Made by a program: the position numbers and the translations under genes. Below the pieces are notes generated by a model. It did no database searches, had not been told where the DNA came from, and saw only the letters and a program-made list of their open reading frames with translations. Shown piece by piece: positions 44,265-53,722 of a DNA stretch of 64,000 bases. Positions within the stretch are counted from its first letter, which is position 1; the number at the start of each line of letters is the position of its first letter. Origin of the DNA: Bacillus sp. sid0103 (GTDB lineage: Bacteria; Bacillota; Bacilli; Bacillales_B; DSM-18226); NCBI RefSeq assembly GCF_019219025.1, contig NZ_JAHUWN010000006.1, forward strand, positions 62,001 to 126,000, written 5' to 3'.

Positions 44265-46232
44265 ATGGATATCAGTGGAATTTTACAAGTTGTTTCAAAT
44301 AGCAAACTCGTTTATCCAGATCAAGAAAAAGTGCGTTCAACCTCCATTGGGAGCAGCGAAGCTTTTCAAGAACTTCTTAAACAATCCCAAGAAGATCCTG
44401 CTACCTTTTGGGATCGTGCAGCCCGTGAACTTGTTTGGTATGAACCGTGGAATGAAACCATTAGTGGACAACTCCCTGATTTTCGCTTCTTTGCCGGCGG
44501 CATTAGTAACCCGAGTGTAAATTTACTTGATCGGCATATAGAAAATGGGGCAGGAAACCGGACCGCTCTCATTTGGGAGGGTGAAAACGGTGACACCAAA
44601 TTTTATACGTATAATATGCTTCTTGCTGAAGTAAATCGATTTGCAAATGTTCTTAAATCATTTGGTGTAAACAAAGGTGATTGTGTAGCTATTTATCTTC
44701 CAAACCTGGCCGAAGCCTTTATTGCCGTTTTAGCTTGTTTTCGAATTGGTGCTATTTACAATACGATTTTCTCAGGTTATTCCGAAAAATCCTTGACAGA
44801 CCGACTCATCAGTTTTGAGCCAAAAGTATTGGTCACTGCAGATGGAACTGAACGACGGGGTAAAGTCATTCGATTAAAAGAAAAAGTTGATAATGTTGTA
44901 CCATCTATTCCATCTGTCGAAGCAGTCATTGTTGTAGACCGATTAGGTTTAGAGGTTCAAATGAACGAAGGCCGGGATTACTGGTGGCATGAGCAGACAA
45001 AAGCAGCAAGTATCGTTTGTGAACCTGAGAGAATAGAAGCTAATGAGAGCGGTATTGTGTTTTATACAAGTGGTACGACAGGTAAACCAAAAGGCGTCGT
45101 GCATTCCGGCATGGCTTTTGTCACTCAAAATTACACATATGCCAAGTATCATATGGATCACCATAATGACGATGTTTTCTGGTGTACCGCGGATATCGGC
45201 TGGTTAACAATGCATATTTGGGGAATTACAGGTGCCTTAGCGAATGGTGTAACAACCGTTGTCTTCGAAGGGGCAGTTGATTATCCAACAAAAGATCGCT
45301 TTTATCAAATCATTGAAAAATACAGGGTGAATAAACTGTTTACTGCCCCAACAGCATTAAGAATGTTAAAAAGTATGGGAGAAAAGGCATTAGAGAAATT
45401 TGATTTATCTTGCCTCGATGTCATTTCCCTTGTTGGAGAACCATTCGATCCGGAAACCTGGCATTGGACATATGAAGTTTTAGGAAAGAAGAAGGTATAT
45501 ATCAATAATACTTGGGGTCAAACCGAAACAGCGGGATCGCCTATAGCTGGAGCAGCTTGGCTGACGCCAATGAAACCGGGTTCCTCAGGTACTCCCTTTT
45601 TAGGTGCGGTTATGGATATTGTTGATGAAGAAGGCAATCCAGTTGAACCTGGTAGGTTAGGAAATTTGGTTATTAGGAAACCATTTCCTATGCTATGCCG
45701 GACACTTTGGAAAGAACCAGAGCGATATTACGGATCCTATTTTAGCCAAGTGGATGGCTGCTACTACGCCAGCGACCTGGCACTAATAGATGATGATGGA
45801 TATTTATGGGTAGTTGGCCGTTCCGATGACGCGTTTAATGTAGCTGGACACCGCTTAAGTACAATGGAGATGGAAAGCGCTGTACTTGAATGTGAGGGTG
45901 TCACTGAATGCGCAATCATTGGAATCCCTGATGAAATAAAAGGAGAAGTTCCGCTTGTATTTGTTCGTCTGGCTGATGGCTATAAAGGAACCGAAGAATT
46001 AAAACAACAAATAAACAATCGGATAATACAACAAATTGGTAAGATTGCAGTTCCTAAATCAATCATTTTTACTGATATGTTGCCAAAAACAGTCAGCGGG
46101 AAAATCATGCGCCGCTTATTAAAGGAAATTGTTGTATCAGGAAAGGTTAACGGCGACATTACAGGACTAGAAGATCCGGAGGCCGTTGCACAAATACAAA
46201 AAATAGTTGCTGAAAAATCATCAGTTAAATAG
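44265..46232 (+). CDS. Acetyl-CoA-synthetase-like acyl-CoA ligase with enlarged pocket
   Basis: AMP-forming ligase of 655 aa, with the Acs-type N-terminal extension. VFYTSGTTGKPKGVVHS is the P-loop, WCTADIGWLT the CoA/acyl region and KTVSGKIMRRLL holds the catalytic lysine. In acetyl-CoA synthetases the acyl pocket is closed by Trp in TWWQTE; here the motif is TWGQTE, with Gly418 in that place. This change is known to admit longer or branched acids. With its operon context, isovalerate or another branched acid is plausible. AAAGGAG precedes the ATG. It is not the same type as the shorter B. subtilis YngI. Confidence 0.85.
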   Translation: MDISGILQVVSNSKLVYPDQEKVRSTSIGSSEAFQELLKQSQEDPATFWDRAARELVWYEPWNETISGQLPDFRFFAGGISNPSVNLLDRHIENGAGNRTALIWEGENGDTKFYTYNMLLAEVNRFANVLKSFGVNKGDCVAIYLPNLAEAFIAVLACFRIGAIYNTIFSGYSEKSLTDRLISFEPKVLVTADGTERRGKVIRLKEKVDNVVPSIPSVEAVIVVDRLGLEVQMNEGRDYWWHEQTKAASIVCEPERIEANESGIVFYTSGTTGKPKGVVHSGMAFVTQNYTYAKYHMDHHNDDVFWCTADIGWLTMHIWGITGALANGVTTVVFEGAVDYPTKDRFYQIIEKYRVNKLFTAPTALRMLKSMGEKALEKFDLSCLDVISLVGEPFDPETWHWTYEVLGKKKVYINNTWGQTETAGSPIAGAAWLTPMKPGSSGTPFLGAVMDIVDEEGNPVEPGRLGNLVIRKPFPMLCRTLWKEPERYYGSYFSQVDGCYYASDLALIDDDGYLWVVGRSDDAFNVAGHRLSTMEMESAVLECEGVTECAIIGIPDEIKGEVPLVFVRLADGYKGTEELKQQINNRIIQQIGKIAVPKSIIFTDMLPKTVSGKIMRRLLKEIVVSGKVNGDITGLEDPEAVAQIQKIVAEKSSVK

Positions 46233-46441
46233 TTATTAATGAGAGCGAGTCATTTGTCAGGAAAATGATTGGCAAATGACTGGTTCCATTTATAGATTAG
46301 GAGTTAAAGATAAACGTATAGAATGTTGCAAAATTAATAATTAGATTTTTACATATTTCCTCAACGATAAAAGTTTAAGCTTGGTAACGATGCCGATGAG
46401 TTTTGAACTTACTTAATTAGAAGATAGAAAGGGTGGAAGGG

Positions 46442-47803
46442 ATGTTGAAAAAAGTTTTAATTGCTAATCGTGGCGAAATTGCTGTTCGTGTAATCCGTAC
46501 ATGCAAGGCCTTAGGGATTACAACGATTGGAGTTTACTCAGAAGCTGATGCAGATGCTCCCCATGTAAAAATGGCAGATGAGGCCTATTTAATCGGAGGT
46601 TCCCGCGTAGCAGAAAGCTATTTAAATATCAATAAAATTCTAGAGATCGCTCGTTTAACAGAAGCGGATGCTATCCACCCGGGATATGGCTTGCTTTCTG
46701 AAAATACTGACTTTGCCCGCCGTTGTGAGGAAGCAGGCCTTATATTCATCGGGCCTTCTCCAGAGGTTATTTCTAAAATGGGAAGTAAGATTGAATCACG
46801 CAAAGCGATGGAGGAAGCAGGTGTTCCTGTCGTTCCAGGGATTACCTACCCATTGGCAGATGCAGAGGAAGCGGTAGAAGTGGCGGATCGCATCGGTTAT
46901 CCCGTTATGCTAAAAGCCTCAGCTGGGGGTGGCGGAATTGGAATGCAGGTGGTCCATAACGGAGATGAAATCCGAAAGGCATTTGAGGGGAACCAAAAGC
47001 GGGCTACTGATTTCTTTGGCGATGGAGCAATGTATATTGAAAAATTTGTTGAAAATCCAAGACATATTGAGATTCAAATCTTGGCAGACAGTTTTGGAAA
47101 TACTGTTTACCTTTGGGAACGTGAATGTTCGATCCAGCGCCGTCATCAAAAAGTCGTAGAGGAAGCCCCATCATCGTTTATTACTGAAATAACTCGTATC
47201 AAAATGGGGGAGGCTGCAGTAAAAGCGGCAAAATCAATCGGGTATAAAAATGCAGGAACAATCGAGTTCTTAGTTGATGAAAAGCAAAATTTCTATTTTC
47301 TTGAAATGAATACCCGTTTGCAAGTGGAGCATCCGGTGACAGAAGAAATTACAGGTTTGGACTTAGTTGAACAACAATTGCAAATTGCTGCAGGTGAAGT
47401 TCTGAAATTTTCTCAAGAAGACGTAAAACGTGAAGGGCATGCAATTGAGGTTAGAATCTATGCAGAAGATCCCAAAACATTTTTCCCATCACCTGGAAAA
47501 ATAACAAAATTACAGTTGCCGAACGGACCTGGAGTTCGACATGAATTAGCCATTCACGGTCAATCCGTAGTCACTCCTTTTTATGATCCAATGATTGCTA
47601 AGCTTGTTGTCAAAGGCAGCAATCGTGGGGAGGCAATAAATCGTCTGCAAGATGCATTAGCTAATTATCATATTGAAGGTATTAAAACAAATATCCCAAT
47701 GCTGCAAGAGGTTATTGCCCACTCCGCATTCCAATCAGGTGATACGACAACAGACTTTGTTAACAAGTATTTAAAAACTAAAAAAACAAATAACGCAAAA
47801 TAG
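46442..47803 (+). CDS. yngH: Biotin carboxylase subunit of an acyl-CoA carboxylase
   Basis: ATP-grasp biotin carboxylase, 453 aa, charging the biotin carrier with CO2. Motifs: KKVLIANRGEIAVRVIRT, HPGYGLLSEN, MLKASAGGGGIGMQ (glycine loop) and EMNTRLQVEHPVTE. The frame opens with GTG at 46433, but AAAGGG at 46428-46433 is 8 nt from the ATG at 46442. The next gene is the carrier, and the carboxyltransferase follows at 49813; together they fit 3-methylcrotonyl-CoA carboxylase. The 200-nt gap upstream has a hairpin (46249-46280) but no clear promoter. Confidence 0.92.
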   Translation: MLKKVLIANRGEIAVRVIRTCKALGITTIGVYSEADADAPHVKMADEAYLIGGSRVAESYLNINKILEIARLTEADAIHPGYGLLSENTDFARRCEEAGLIFIGPSPEVISKMGSKIESRKAMEEAGVPVVPGITYPLADAEEAVEVADRIGYPVMLKASAGGGGIGMQVVHNGDEIRKAFEGNQKRATDFFGDGAMYIEKFVENPRHIEIQILADSFGNTVYLWERECSIQRRHQKVVEEAPSSFITEITRIKMGEAAVKAAKSIGYKNAGTIEFLVDEKQNFYFLEMNTRLQVEHPVTEEITGLDLVEQQLQIAAGEVLKFSQEDVKREGHAIEVRIYAEDPKTFFPSPGKITKLQLPNGPGVRHELAIHGQSVVTPFYDPMIAKLVVKGSNRGEAINRLQDALANYHIEGIKTNIPMLQEVIAHSAFQSGDTTTDFVNKYLKTKKTNNAK

Positions 47804-47814
47804 GAGGAATCATC

Positions 47815-48027
47815 ATGAGTGAAGTAACTGCAGTTATGGCAGGAAATGTATGGAAAGTATTAGTTAAAGTAGGAGATCAGGTAGAAGAGGGTCAAGATGT
47901 AGTGATTTTAGAATCGATGAAAATGGAAATTCCGATTGCCGCTGAATTCGATGGAACCGTTAAAGAAGTGAAAGTGAATGAAGGCGACTTTGTTAATGAA
48001 GGCGACGTCATTGTAGAAATTGAATAA
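47815..48027 (+). CDS. yngHB: Biotin carboxyl carrier protein (short, 70 aa)
   Basis: Single biotinyl-lipoyl domain with the attachment site ESMKMEI; Lys36 is the biotinylated residue. No N-terminal linker as in AccB. TAGGAGG precedes the ATG, 11 nt after the biotin carboxylase stop. Carrier of the acyl-CoA carboxylase in this operon. Confidence 0.93.
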   Translation: MSEVTAVMAGNVWKVLVKVGDQVEEGQDVVILESMKMEIPIAAEFDGTVKEVKVNEGDFVNEGDVIVEIE

Positions 48028-48059
48028 AGCCTGGATCAAGGTGGAAAGGAGATGGAACA

Positions 48060-48986
48060 ATGAAGTGGCCGGAAGGTGTAACGATTAAAGAGGTTGGTCC
48101 TCGTGATGGATTGCAAAACGAAAAAGCTTTTATTTCAACAGAAGATAAAATCGCTTGGATTAATCAATTGTCAGAAAGTGGACTAAAACATATTGAGATT
48201 ACCTCTTTTGTTAATCCAAAATGGATTCCTGCACTTTCAGATGCAGTTGCCGTTGCTGCTGGCATTACAAAAGTGCCTGGTGTCACTTATACAGCACTCG
48301 TTCCGAACCTTCAAGGTTTGGAACGAGCATTTAATGCGAACATTGATGAAGTAGCAGTGTTTATGTCAGCAAGCGAAACACATAACCTAAAAAATATAAA
48401 TAAAACGATTGGCGAGACTTTCCCTGTGTTAACTGATTTGGTCAGAGAAACCATTTCGGCAGGAAAATTAAGCAGAGGTTATGTTTCGACCGTTTTTGGC
48501 TGTCCATATGAAGGTGATGTTGATATCGATGCGGTCATAAGAGTGTCCGAATCATTATTTGACATGGGTATTGCAGAGCTTTCTCTTGGGGATACAATCG
48601 GTGTGGCAAATCCAAAGCAAGTCCAAGAAGTTTTGGAAGTTTTATTAAAAAGATTTCCAGCAGATAAATTAGCGATGCATTTTCATGATACACGAGGAAC
48701 AGCTTTGGCCAACATCTTAGTATCGTTAGAAATGGGAATTACCATATTTGATTCTTCCCTTGGCGGCTTAGGAGGATGTCCTTATGCGCCTGGAGCATCC
48801 GGAAACGTGGCAACAGACGATTTACTCTATATGCTTCACGGGATGGGAATTCACACTGGAGCTGATCAGCAAAAACTGATTCATGCATCCCAATTCATTC
48901 AGGAGAAGATTGGCAGACCTTTACCTAGTAAAAGTTTTCAAGCCGCCTGCTCTCAACTGGGTGGAAAGCTTGGAAATACCGTGTGA
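48060..48986 (+). CDS. yngG: Hydroxymethylglutaryl-CoA lyase
   Basis: HMGL-like TIM-barrel lyase of 308 aa that splits HMG-CoA into acetyl-CoA and acetoacetate, the last step of the leucine pathway. EVGPRDGLQNEK, SLGDTIGVANP, MHFHDTRGTA and GLGGCPYAPGASGN (active-site Cys) are all present. GGAAAGGAGATG precedes the ATG. The acetoacetate made here is handed to ScoAB further down. Confidence 0.95.
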   Translation: MKWPEGVTIKEVGPRDGLQNEKAFISTEDKIAWINQLSESGLKHIEITSFVNPKWIPALSDAVAVAAGITKVPGVTYTALVPNLQGLERAFNANIDEVAVFMSASETHNLKNINKTIGETFPVLTDLVRETISAGKLSRGYVSTVFGCPYEGDVDIDAVIRVSESLFDMGIAELSLGDTIGVANPKQVQEVLEVLLKRFPADKLAMHFHDTRGTALANILVSLEMGITIFDSSLGGLGGCPYAPGASGNVATDDLLYMLHGMGIHTGADQQKLIHASQFIQEKIGRPLPSKSFQAACSQLGGKLGNTV

Positions 48987-48999
48987 GAAAGGTGAGATC

Positions 49000-49782
49000 A
49001 TGAGTAAAACCATATTAGTTAATAAGTTGAAAAACGGAATCGTGATGATTACTTTAAATAGGCCGGAAGCTGCTAATGCTTTATCAGTACAGATGTTAGA
49101 GGGTCTCCGCGACGCAATTCTTACATGTAAATATGATCGATCGGTCCGCTGCCTAGTAATAACAGGGGCTGGGGAGAAAGCTTTTTGTGCGGGAGCTGAT
49201 TTAAAAGAACGAGCTGGAATGGATCCGGTTCAGGTGAGGAAGACTGTTTCTTTGATCCGCGATAATATCAACTCTTTAGAATTATTACCCCAACCGGTCA
49301 TAGCGGCTGTAAACGGCGTAGCTTTTGGCGGTGGAACTGAACTGGCGCTTGCTTGTGATATCCGCATTGCCTCTGAAACTGCGAAGCTTGGTCTGACGGA
49401 AACATCACTGGGAATTATTCCTGGTGCGGGCGGAACACAGCGTTTACCAAGATTAGTAGGAAAGGGACGTGCCAAAGAGCTGATTTTCACTGCTAGACGA
49501 ATTGATGCAGAAGAAGCCCTGGAGATTGGATTAGTAGAGTATATGGTCCCTGGTGCAAGCTTAATTGATAAAGCATTAGAAATTGCAGGACAAATTGTTC
49601 GGAATGGCCCAATCGCCGTCGCACAAGCAAAGTTCGCAATCGATAAAGGCTATGATTTGGATATAAACACCGGTCTTGCAATTGAGCAAAATGCTTATGA
49701 AGTGACGATTCCGACAAAAGATCGTTTAGAAGGATTACAAGCTTTTAAGGAGAAACGCACCCCAATATACATTGGTGAATAA
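49000..49782 (+). CDS. yngF: Enoyl-CoA hydratase (methylglutaconyl-CoA hydratase candidate)
   Basis: Crotonase-fold hydratase of 260 aa. AFCAGADLKERAGM is the oxyanion region; Glu in GGTELALACD and in GLTETSLGIIPGAGGTQRL are the catalytic pair. The frame runs back to 48883, but AAAGGTGAG upstream and the family N-terminus support ATG 49000. By position it should hydrate 3-methylglutaconyl-CoA to HMG-CoA. Confidence 0.92.
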   Translation: MSKTILVNKLKNGIVMITLNRPEAANALSVQMLEGLRDAILTCKYDRSVRCLVITGAGEKAFCAGADLKERAGMDPVQVRKTVSLIRDNINSLELLPQPVIAAVNGVAFGGGTELALACDIRIASETAKLGLTETSLGIIPGAGGTQRLPRLVGKGRAKELIFTARRIDAEEALEIGLVEYMVPGASLIDKALEIAGQIVRNGPIAVAQAKFAIDKGYDLDINTGLAIEQNAYEVTIPTKDRLEGLQAFKEKRTPIYIGE

Positions 49783-49812
49783 GAAAACTAGATTAATAGA
49801 GGAGGAAAAATA

Positions 49813-51357
49813 ATGACAGTGGATATGAAACCTCTACAACAGACACTGCAAGATAGAGTCGAACAGATTAAAAAGGGCGGAGCTCCAAAGTATCATGAAA
49901 AAAACCAAGAGCAGGGAAAAATGTTCGTCCGCGATCGTTTATCATTATTATTCGATCCTGGCTTTGAACTGGAGGATGCTTTATTTGCAAACTGCACGGC
50001 GGGGGATCTTCCTGCAGACGGTGTTGTGACAGGGATGGGCAAGATTAATGGCCAGCTTGTCTGTGTGATGGCCAATGATTCAACGATCAAAGCCGGTTCT
50101 TGGGGAGCTCGGACGGTTGAGAAAATAATTCGAATCCAAGAAACAGCTGAAAAACTTCGGGTGCCATTATTATACCTGGTAGATTCAGCTGGAGCGCGGA
50201 TAACGGATCAGGTGGAAATGTTCCCGGGGCGTCGTGGTGCAGGAAGAATCTTTTACAATCAAGTGAAACTTTCAGGTAAAATTCCTCAAATCTGTATTCT
50301 GTTTGGACCATCTGCTGCTGGCGGAGCCTATATTCCGGCTTTTTGCGACATTGTGATTATGGTGGACAAAAATGCATCGATGTACCTAGGATCACCGAGA
50401 ATGGCAGAAATGGTTATTGGTGAGAAAGTGACCTTGGAGGAAATGGGCGGCGCTCGCATGCACTGTTCTGTTTCAGGCTGCGGTGATGTTCTTGCGAAAA
50501 ATGAAGAAGAAGCCATTTCAATGGCTAGAAACTATCTATCTTATTTCCCTGCTAATTTTTCAGAGAAACCACCAGTTCGTGAGGCTGTGGCTCCTAAACA
50601 ATTGAAGAAACCATTGGAAGAGCTGATTCCGGTTAATCAGAATTCACCATTTAATATGCATGATCTAATAAATGGGATTATTGATGAAGGCTCCTTCTTT
50701 GAGATCAAAAAACTTTTTGCTGGCGAACTTATTACAGGACTGGCTCGCATTGATGGGAAACCTGTCGGGATCATTGCCAATCAGCCGCGTGTTAAAGGCG
50801 GGGTATTATTCCACGATTCAGCAGATAAGGCCGCAAAATTTATTAATCTTTGTGATGCCTACCATATTCCAATTTTGTTTCTAGTTGATGTGCCTGGATT
50901 TATGATAGGTACAAAGGTAGAGCGGGCAGGAATCATTCGCCATGGTGCGAAAATGATTTCAGCGATGTCTGAAGCAAGTGTTCCAAAAATCTCTGTTATC
51001 GTACGTAAAGCATATGGCGCTGGTCTTTATGCAATGTGTGGCCCTGCATTTGAACCAGATGCTTGTCTTGCCTTGCCTTCTGCACAAATTGCGGTTATGG
51101 GACCAGAAGCAGCAGTTAATGCAGTTTATGCTAATAAAATTGCTGCGCTTCCTGAAGAGGAGCGTACCGCATTCATAGAACAAAAACGTGAGGAATATAA
51201 AGAGGACATTGATATTTACAGTTTAGCTTCCGAAATGGTGATTGACGGTATTATTCCAGCAAACTCATTACGCTCGGAGCTTGTAAATCGTTTTGAGGCA
51301 TATTCTTCAAAATATCTTATTTTCTCAGAACGAAAGCACTCTGTATATCCGGTCTAA
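49813..51357 (+). CDS. yngE: Acyl-CoA carboxylase carboxyltransferase subunit
   Basis: 514-aa carboxyltransferase of the propionyl/methylcrotonyl-CoA type, with two crotonase-like halves. [15 protein letters not shown] [39 protein letters not shown] and [13 protein letters not shown] are family landmarks. GAGGAGGAAA precedes the ATG. With YngH and YngHB it forms a biotin-dependent carboxylase; leucine-pathway neighbours favour 3-methylcrotonyl-CoA. Confidence 0.92.
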   Translation: MTVDMKPLQQTLQDRVEQIKKGGAPKYHEKNQEQGKMFVRDRLSLLFDPGFELEDALFANCTAGDLPADGVVTGMGKINGQLVCVMANDSTIKAGSWGARTVEKIIRIQETAEKLRVPLLYLVDSAGARITDQVEMFPGRRGAGRIFYNQVKLSGKIPQICILFGPSAAGGAYIPAFCDIVIMVDKNASMYLGSPRMAEMVIGEKVTLEEMGGARMHCSVSGCGDVLAKNEEEAISMARNYLSYFPANFSEKPPVREAVAPKQLKKPLEELIPVNQNSPFNMHDLINGIIDEGSFFEIKKLFAGELITGLARIDGKPVGIIANQPRVKGGVLFHDSADKAAKFINLCDAYHIPILFLVDVPGFMIGTKVERAGIIRHGAKMISAMSEASVPKISVIVRKAYGAGLYAMCGPAFEPDACLALPSAQIAVMGPEAAVNAVYANKIAALPEEERTAFIEQKREEYKEDIDIYSLASEMVIDGIIPANSLRSELVNRFEAYSSKYLIFSERKHSVYPV

Positions 51358-51416
51358 TTTTTAACAATCTCAAGTTCAAATATAAAAGACTTAATCATAT
51401 TAAGGAGGCGGATCCT

Positions 51417-52118
51417 GTGAACAATGGAAAAATAGTGAACTCCTTCGTGGAAGCAATACAAGATATTTCAGATGGCGATACAATCATCGTCGGTGGTTTC
51501 GGATTGTGTGGAATTCCGGAAAAAGCAATTCTCGCCTTAAGAGATGAAGGAACGAAAGATTTAACAATAGTTAGTAATAACTGTGGCGTTGATGATTGGG
51601 GGCTTGGTCTGCTGCTTGCAAATAAGCAAATTAAGAAAATGGTTTCATCATATGTCGGTGAAAATAAAATTTTTGAAAAGCAGTATTTAAGCGGTGAGCT
51701 TGAGGTAGAACTAGTCCCTCAAGGAACTCTTGCTGAACGAATTCGTGCCGGTGGCGCCGGAATACCTGGTTTTTATACGGCTACTGGAGTGGGAACTCCG
51801 ATCGCTGAAGGAAAAGAGCACAAGGAGTTTAACGGAAGAACTTATTTATTAGAAGAGGGAATTGTCGGCGATTTCGCTCTCGTGAAAGCCTGGAAGGCCG
51901 ATCCGCTTGGAAACCTTGTTTTCAGAAAAACATCACGTAACTTTAATCCATTGGCTGCAATGGCCGGGAAAATTACAATTGTAGAAGTCGAGGAAATCGT
52001 TGGGGTAGGAGATTTAAATCCAGAAGAAATCCATACGCCAGGAATCTACGTTCAACGTGTGCTGCTCGGAAAAAACTATGAAAAACGGATAGAAAGACGT
52101 AAAGTAGTACAAGCCTAA
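51417..52118 (+). CDS. scoA: 3-oxoacid CoA-transferase subunit A
   Basis: 233-aa alpha subunit of succinyl-CoA:acetoacetate CoA-transferase, which activates acetoacetate with CoA from succinyl-Co[28 protein letters not shown] and [16 protein letters not shown] are typical. GTG start with TAAGGAGG 8 nt upstream. It lets the operon reclaim acetoacetate from leucine. Confidence 0.95.
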   Translation: MNNGKIVNSFVEAIQDISDGDTIIVGGFGLCGIPEKAILALRDEGTKDLTIVSNNCGVDDWGLGLLLANKQIKKMVSSYVGENKIFEKQYLSGELEVELVPQGTLAERIRAGGAGIPGFYTATGVGTPIAEGKEHKEFNGRTYLLEEGIVGDFALVKAWKADPLGNLVFRKTSRNFNPLAAMAGKITIVEVEEIVGVGDLNPEEIHTPGIYVQRVLLGKNYEKRIERRKVVQA

Positions 52119-52147
52119 TAGTTTAAAAGAGACAAGGAGTGAGTGGA

Positions 52148-52792
52148 TTGAAGGATGCGCGATTAACCATTGTAAAACGTGCGGTTCAAGAAATTCAGGA
52201 TGGAATGAACGTAAATTTAGGGATTGGGATCCCTACCCTTATTGCCAATGAAATTCCAAGCGAATACAATGTCTTGCTTCAATCAGAAAATGGCTTATTG
52301 GGCATTGGGCCTTATCCGGTTGAAGGTACAGAAGACCCCGACCTAATAAATGCGGGAAAAGAAACGGTAACTGCTGTACCTGGTGCTTCTTTTTTCGATA
52401 GTGCAGAATCATTTGCAATGATTCGCGGTGGTCACATCGACCTTGCTATCTTAGGGGGAATGGAAGTTTCTCAAACAGGAGATTTGGCTAATTGGATGAT
52501 TCCAGGGAAGATGGTCAAAGGAATGGGCGGAGCCATGGACTTAGTAAACGGCGCAAAACGTGTTGTGGTTATTATGGAACATGTTAATAAGCTCGGAGAA
52601 TCAAAGGTCAAAAAAGAGTGTACACTTCCCCTTACTGGAAAAGAAGTGGTCCACCGTTTAATAACTGATTTGGCTGTATTTGATTTCACTCCGGAAGGAA
52701 TGGTTCTCGTGGAAACCCAGAACGGAGTATCGGTTGAGGAAGTTATTGAAAAAACGGAGGCTTCATTTAAAATTGGTGTAAAATTACCTTAA
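52148..52792 (+). CDS. scoB: 3-oxoacid CoA-transferase subunit B
   Basis: 214-aa catalytic subunit; the glutamate that forms the CoA thioester lies in [15 protein letters not shown]. The frame starts with GTG at 52139, but that codon overlaps the AAGGAG site (52134-52139). TTG at 52148 is 8 nt away and gives the expected MKDAR start, so it is preferred. A cre site follows before etfB. Confidence 0.94.
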   Translation: MKDARLTIVKRAVQEIQDGMNVNLGIGIPTLIANEIPSEYNVLLQSENGLLGIGPYPVEGTEDPDLINAGKETVTAVPGASFFDSAESFAMIRGGHIDLAILGGMEVSQTGDLANWMIPGKMVKGMGGAMDLVNGAKRVVVIMEHVNKLGESKVKKECTLPLTGKEVVHRLITDLAVFDFTPEGMVLVETQNGVSVEEVIEKTEASFKIGVKLP

Positions 52793-52881
52793 AAAATAGT
52801 CCCCTTAAAGAAAAAGGTATAATACCTCATACTATGAGGAAATTATGCCTTCATTTCTTTATTAATAGGGGATGGATTATA

Positions 52882-52895
52882 TGAAAACGTTGTCA
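52882..52895 (+). promoter_or_regulatory. cre site (CcpA operator) before etfB
   Basis: TGAAAACGTTGTCA fits every fixed position of TGWNANCGNTNWCA. It lies 43 nt before etfB and about 60 nt after a TATAAT at 52818-52823, fitting a roadblock type of catabolite repression. Confidence 0.7.
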
Positions 52896-52937
52896 TAAGA
52901 GACTAATAGGACAGGAATAATTCGAGGAGGAAGAAGA

Positions 52938-53708
52938 ATGAATATTTATGTGATCATGAAGCGCACTTTTGATACAGAAGAAAAGATTTCTATTAAAAAC
53001 GGAAAAGTGTCTGAAGACGGTGCAGAATTCATTATTAATCCTTATGATGAATATGCAGTTGAAGAAGCGATTAAGTTGCGTGAAGAACATGGTGGAGAAG
53101 TAACAGTTGTTACAGTTGGCAACGATGAAACAGAAAAACAACTTCGAACTGCTCTGGCCATGGGTGCAGATAAAGCTGTACTTATTAACGATGAGGATAT
53201 CGAAGATGGAGATCCATTCTCTACCGCAACGATATTGGCTACTTTCCTTAAAGACAAAGATGCAGACATTATTTTAGCAGGAAATGTAACGGTAGATGGC
53301 AGTTCCGGACAAGTAGGTCCAAGACTTGCTGAGGAACTTGGAATTACTGTCGTTACAACCATAACAAAGCTAACCGTTGATGGTGATAAAGCAATGATCG
53401 AACGGGATGTCGAGGGGGATATCGAAATTGTTGAAGCCCAGCTTCCGCTGCTTGTGACTTGTCAACAAGGTTTAAATGAACCTCGCTATCCCTCTTTACC
53501 CGGAATCATGAAGGCCAAGAAAAAGCCTCTCGAGACATTAGATTTAGATGATTTAGACTTAGATGAAGAGGATGTTGAAGCAAAATCTAAAACTATTGAG
53601 ATTTTCTTGCCATCAGGTAAAGGGGCAGGGAAAATTCTTGATGGAGATCTGAAACAGCAAGCACAAGAACTTATTTCACTATTAAAAACAGAAGCAAAGG
53701 TAATTTAA
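52938..53708 (+). CDS. etfB: Electron transfer flavoprotein beta subunit
   Basis: 256-aa subunit that binds AMP and helps pass electrons from acyl-CoA dehydrogenases to the membrane. VIMKRTFDTEEKI, VGNDETEKQLRTALAMGADKA and the ETF signature region LLVTCQQGLNEPRYPSLPGI are clear. GAGGAGGAAG precedes the ATG. It pairs with etfA and serves the dehydrogenase at the head of the cluster. Confidence 0.95.
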   Translation: MNIYVIMKRTFDTEEKISIKNGKVSEDGAEFIINPYDEYAVEEAIKLREEHGGEVTVVTVGNDETEKQLRTALAMGADKAVLINDEDIEDGDPFSTATILATFLKDKDADIILAGNVTVDGSSGQVGPRLAEELGITVVTTITKLTVDGDKAMIERDVEGDIEIVEAQLPLLVTCQQGLNEPRYPSLPGIMKAKKKPLETLDLDDLDLDEEDVEAKSKTIEIFLPSGKGAGKILDGDLKQQAQELISLLKTEAKVI

Positions 53709-53722
53709 GGAGGGGAAACAAC

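Noticed and set aside
46249..46280. Terminator between the acyl-CoA ligase and biotin carboxylase genes
   Set aside because: GTCATTTGTC/GGCAAATGAC forms a hairpin but no T run follows, and the genes appear to be one operon.
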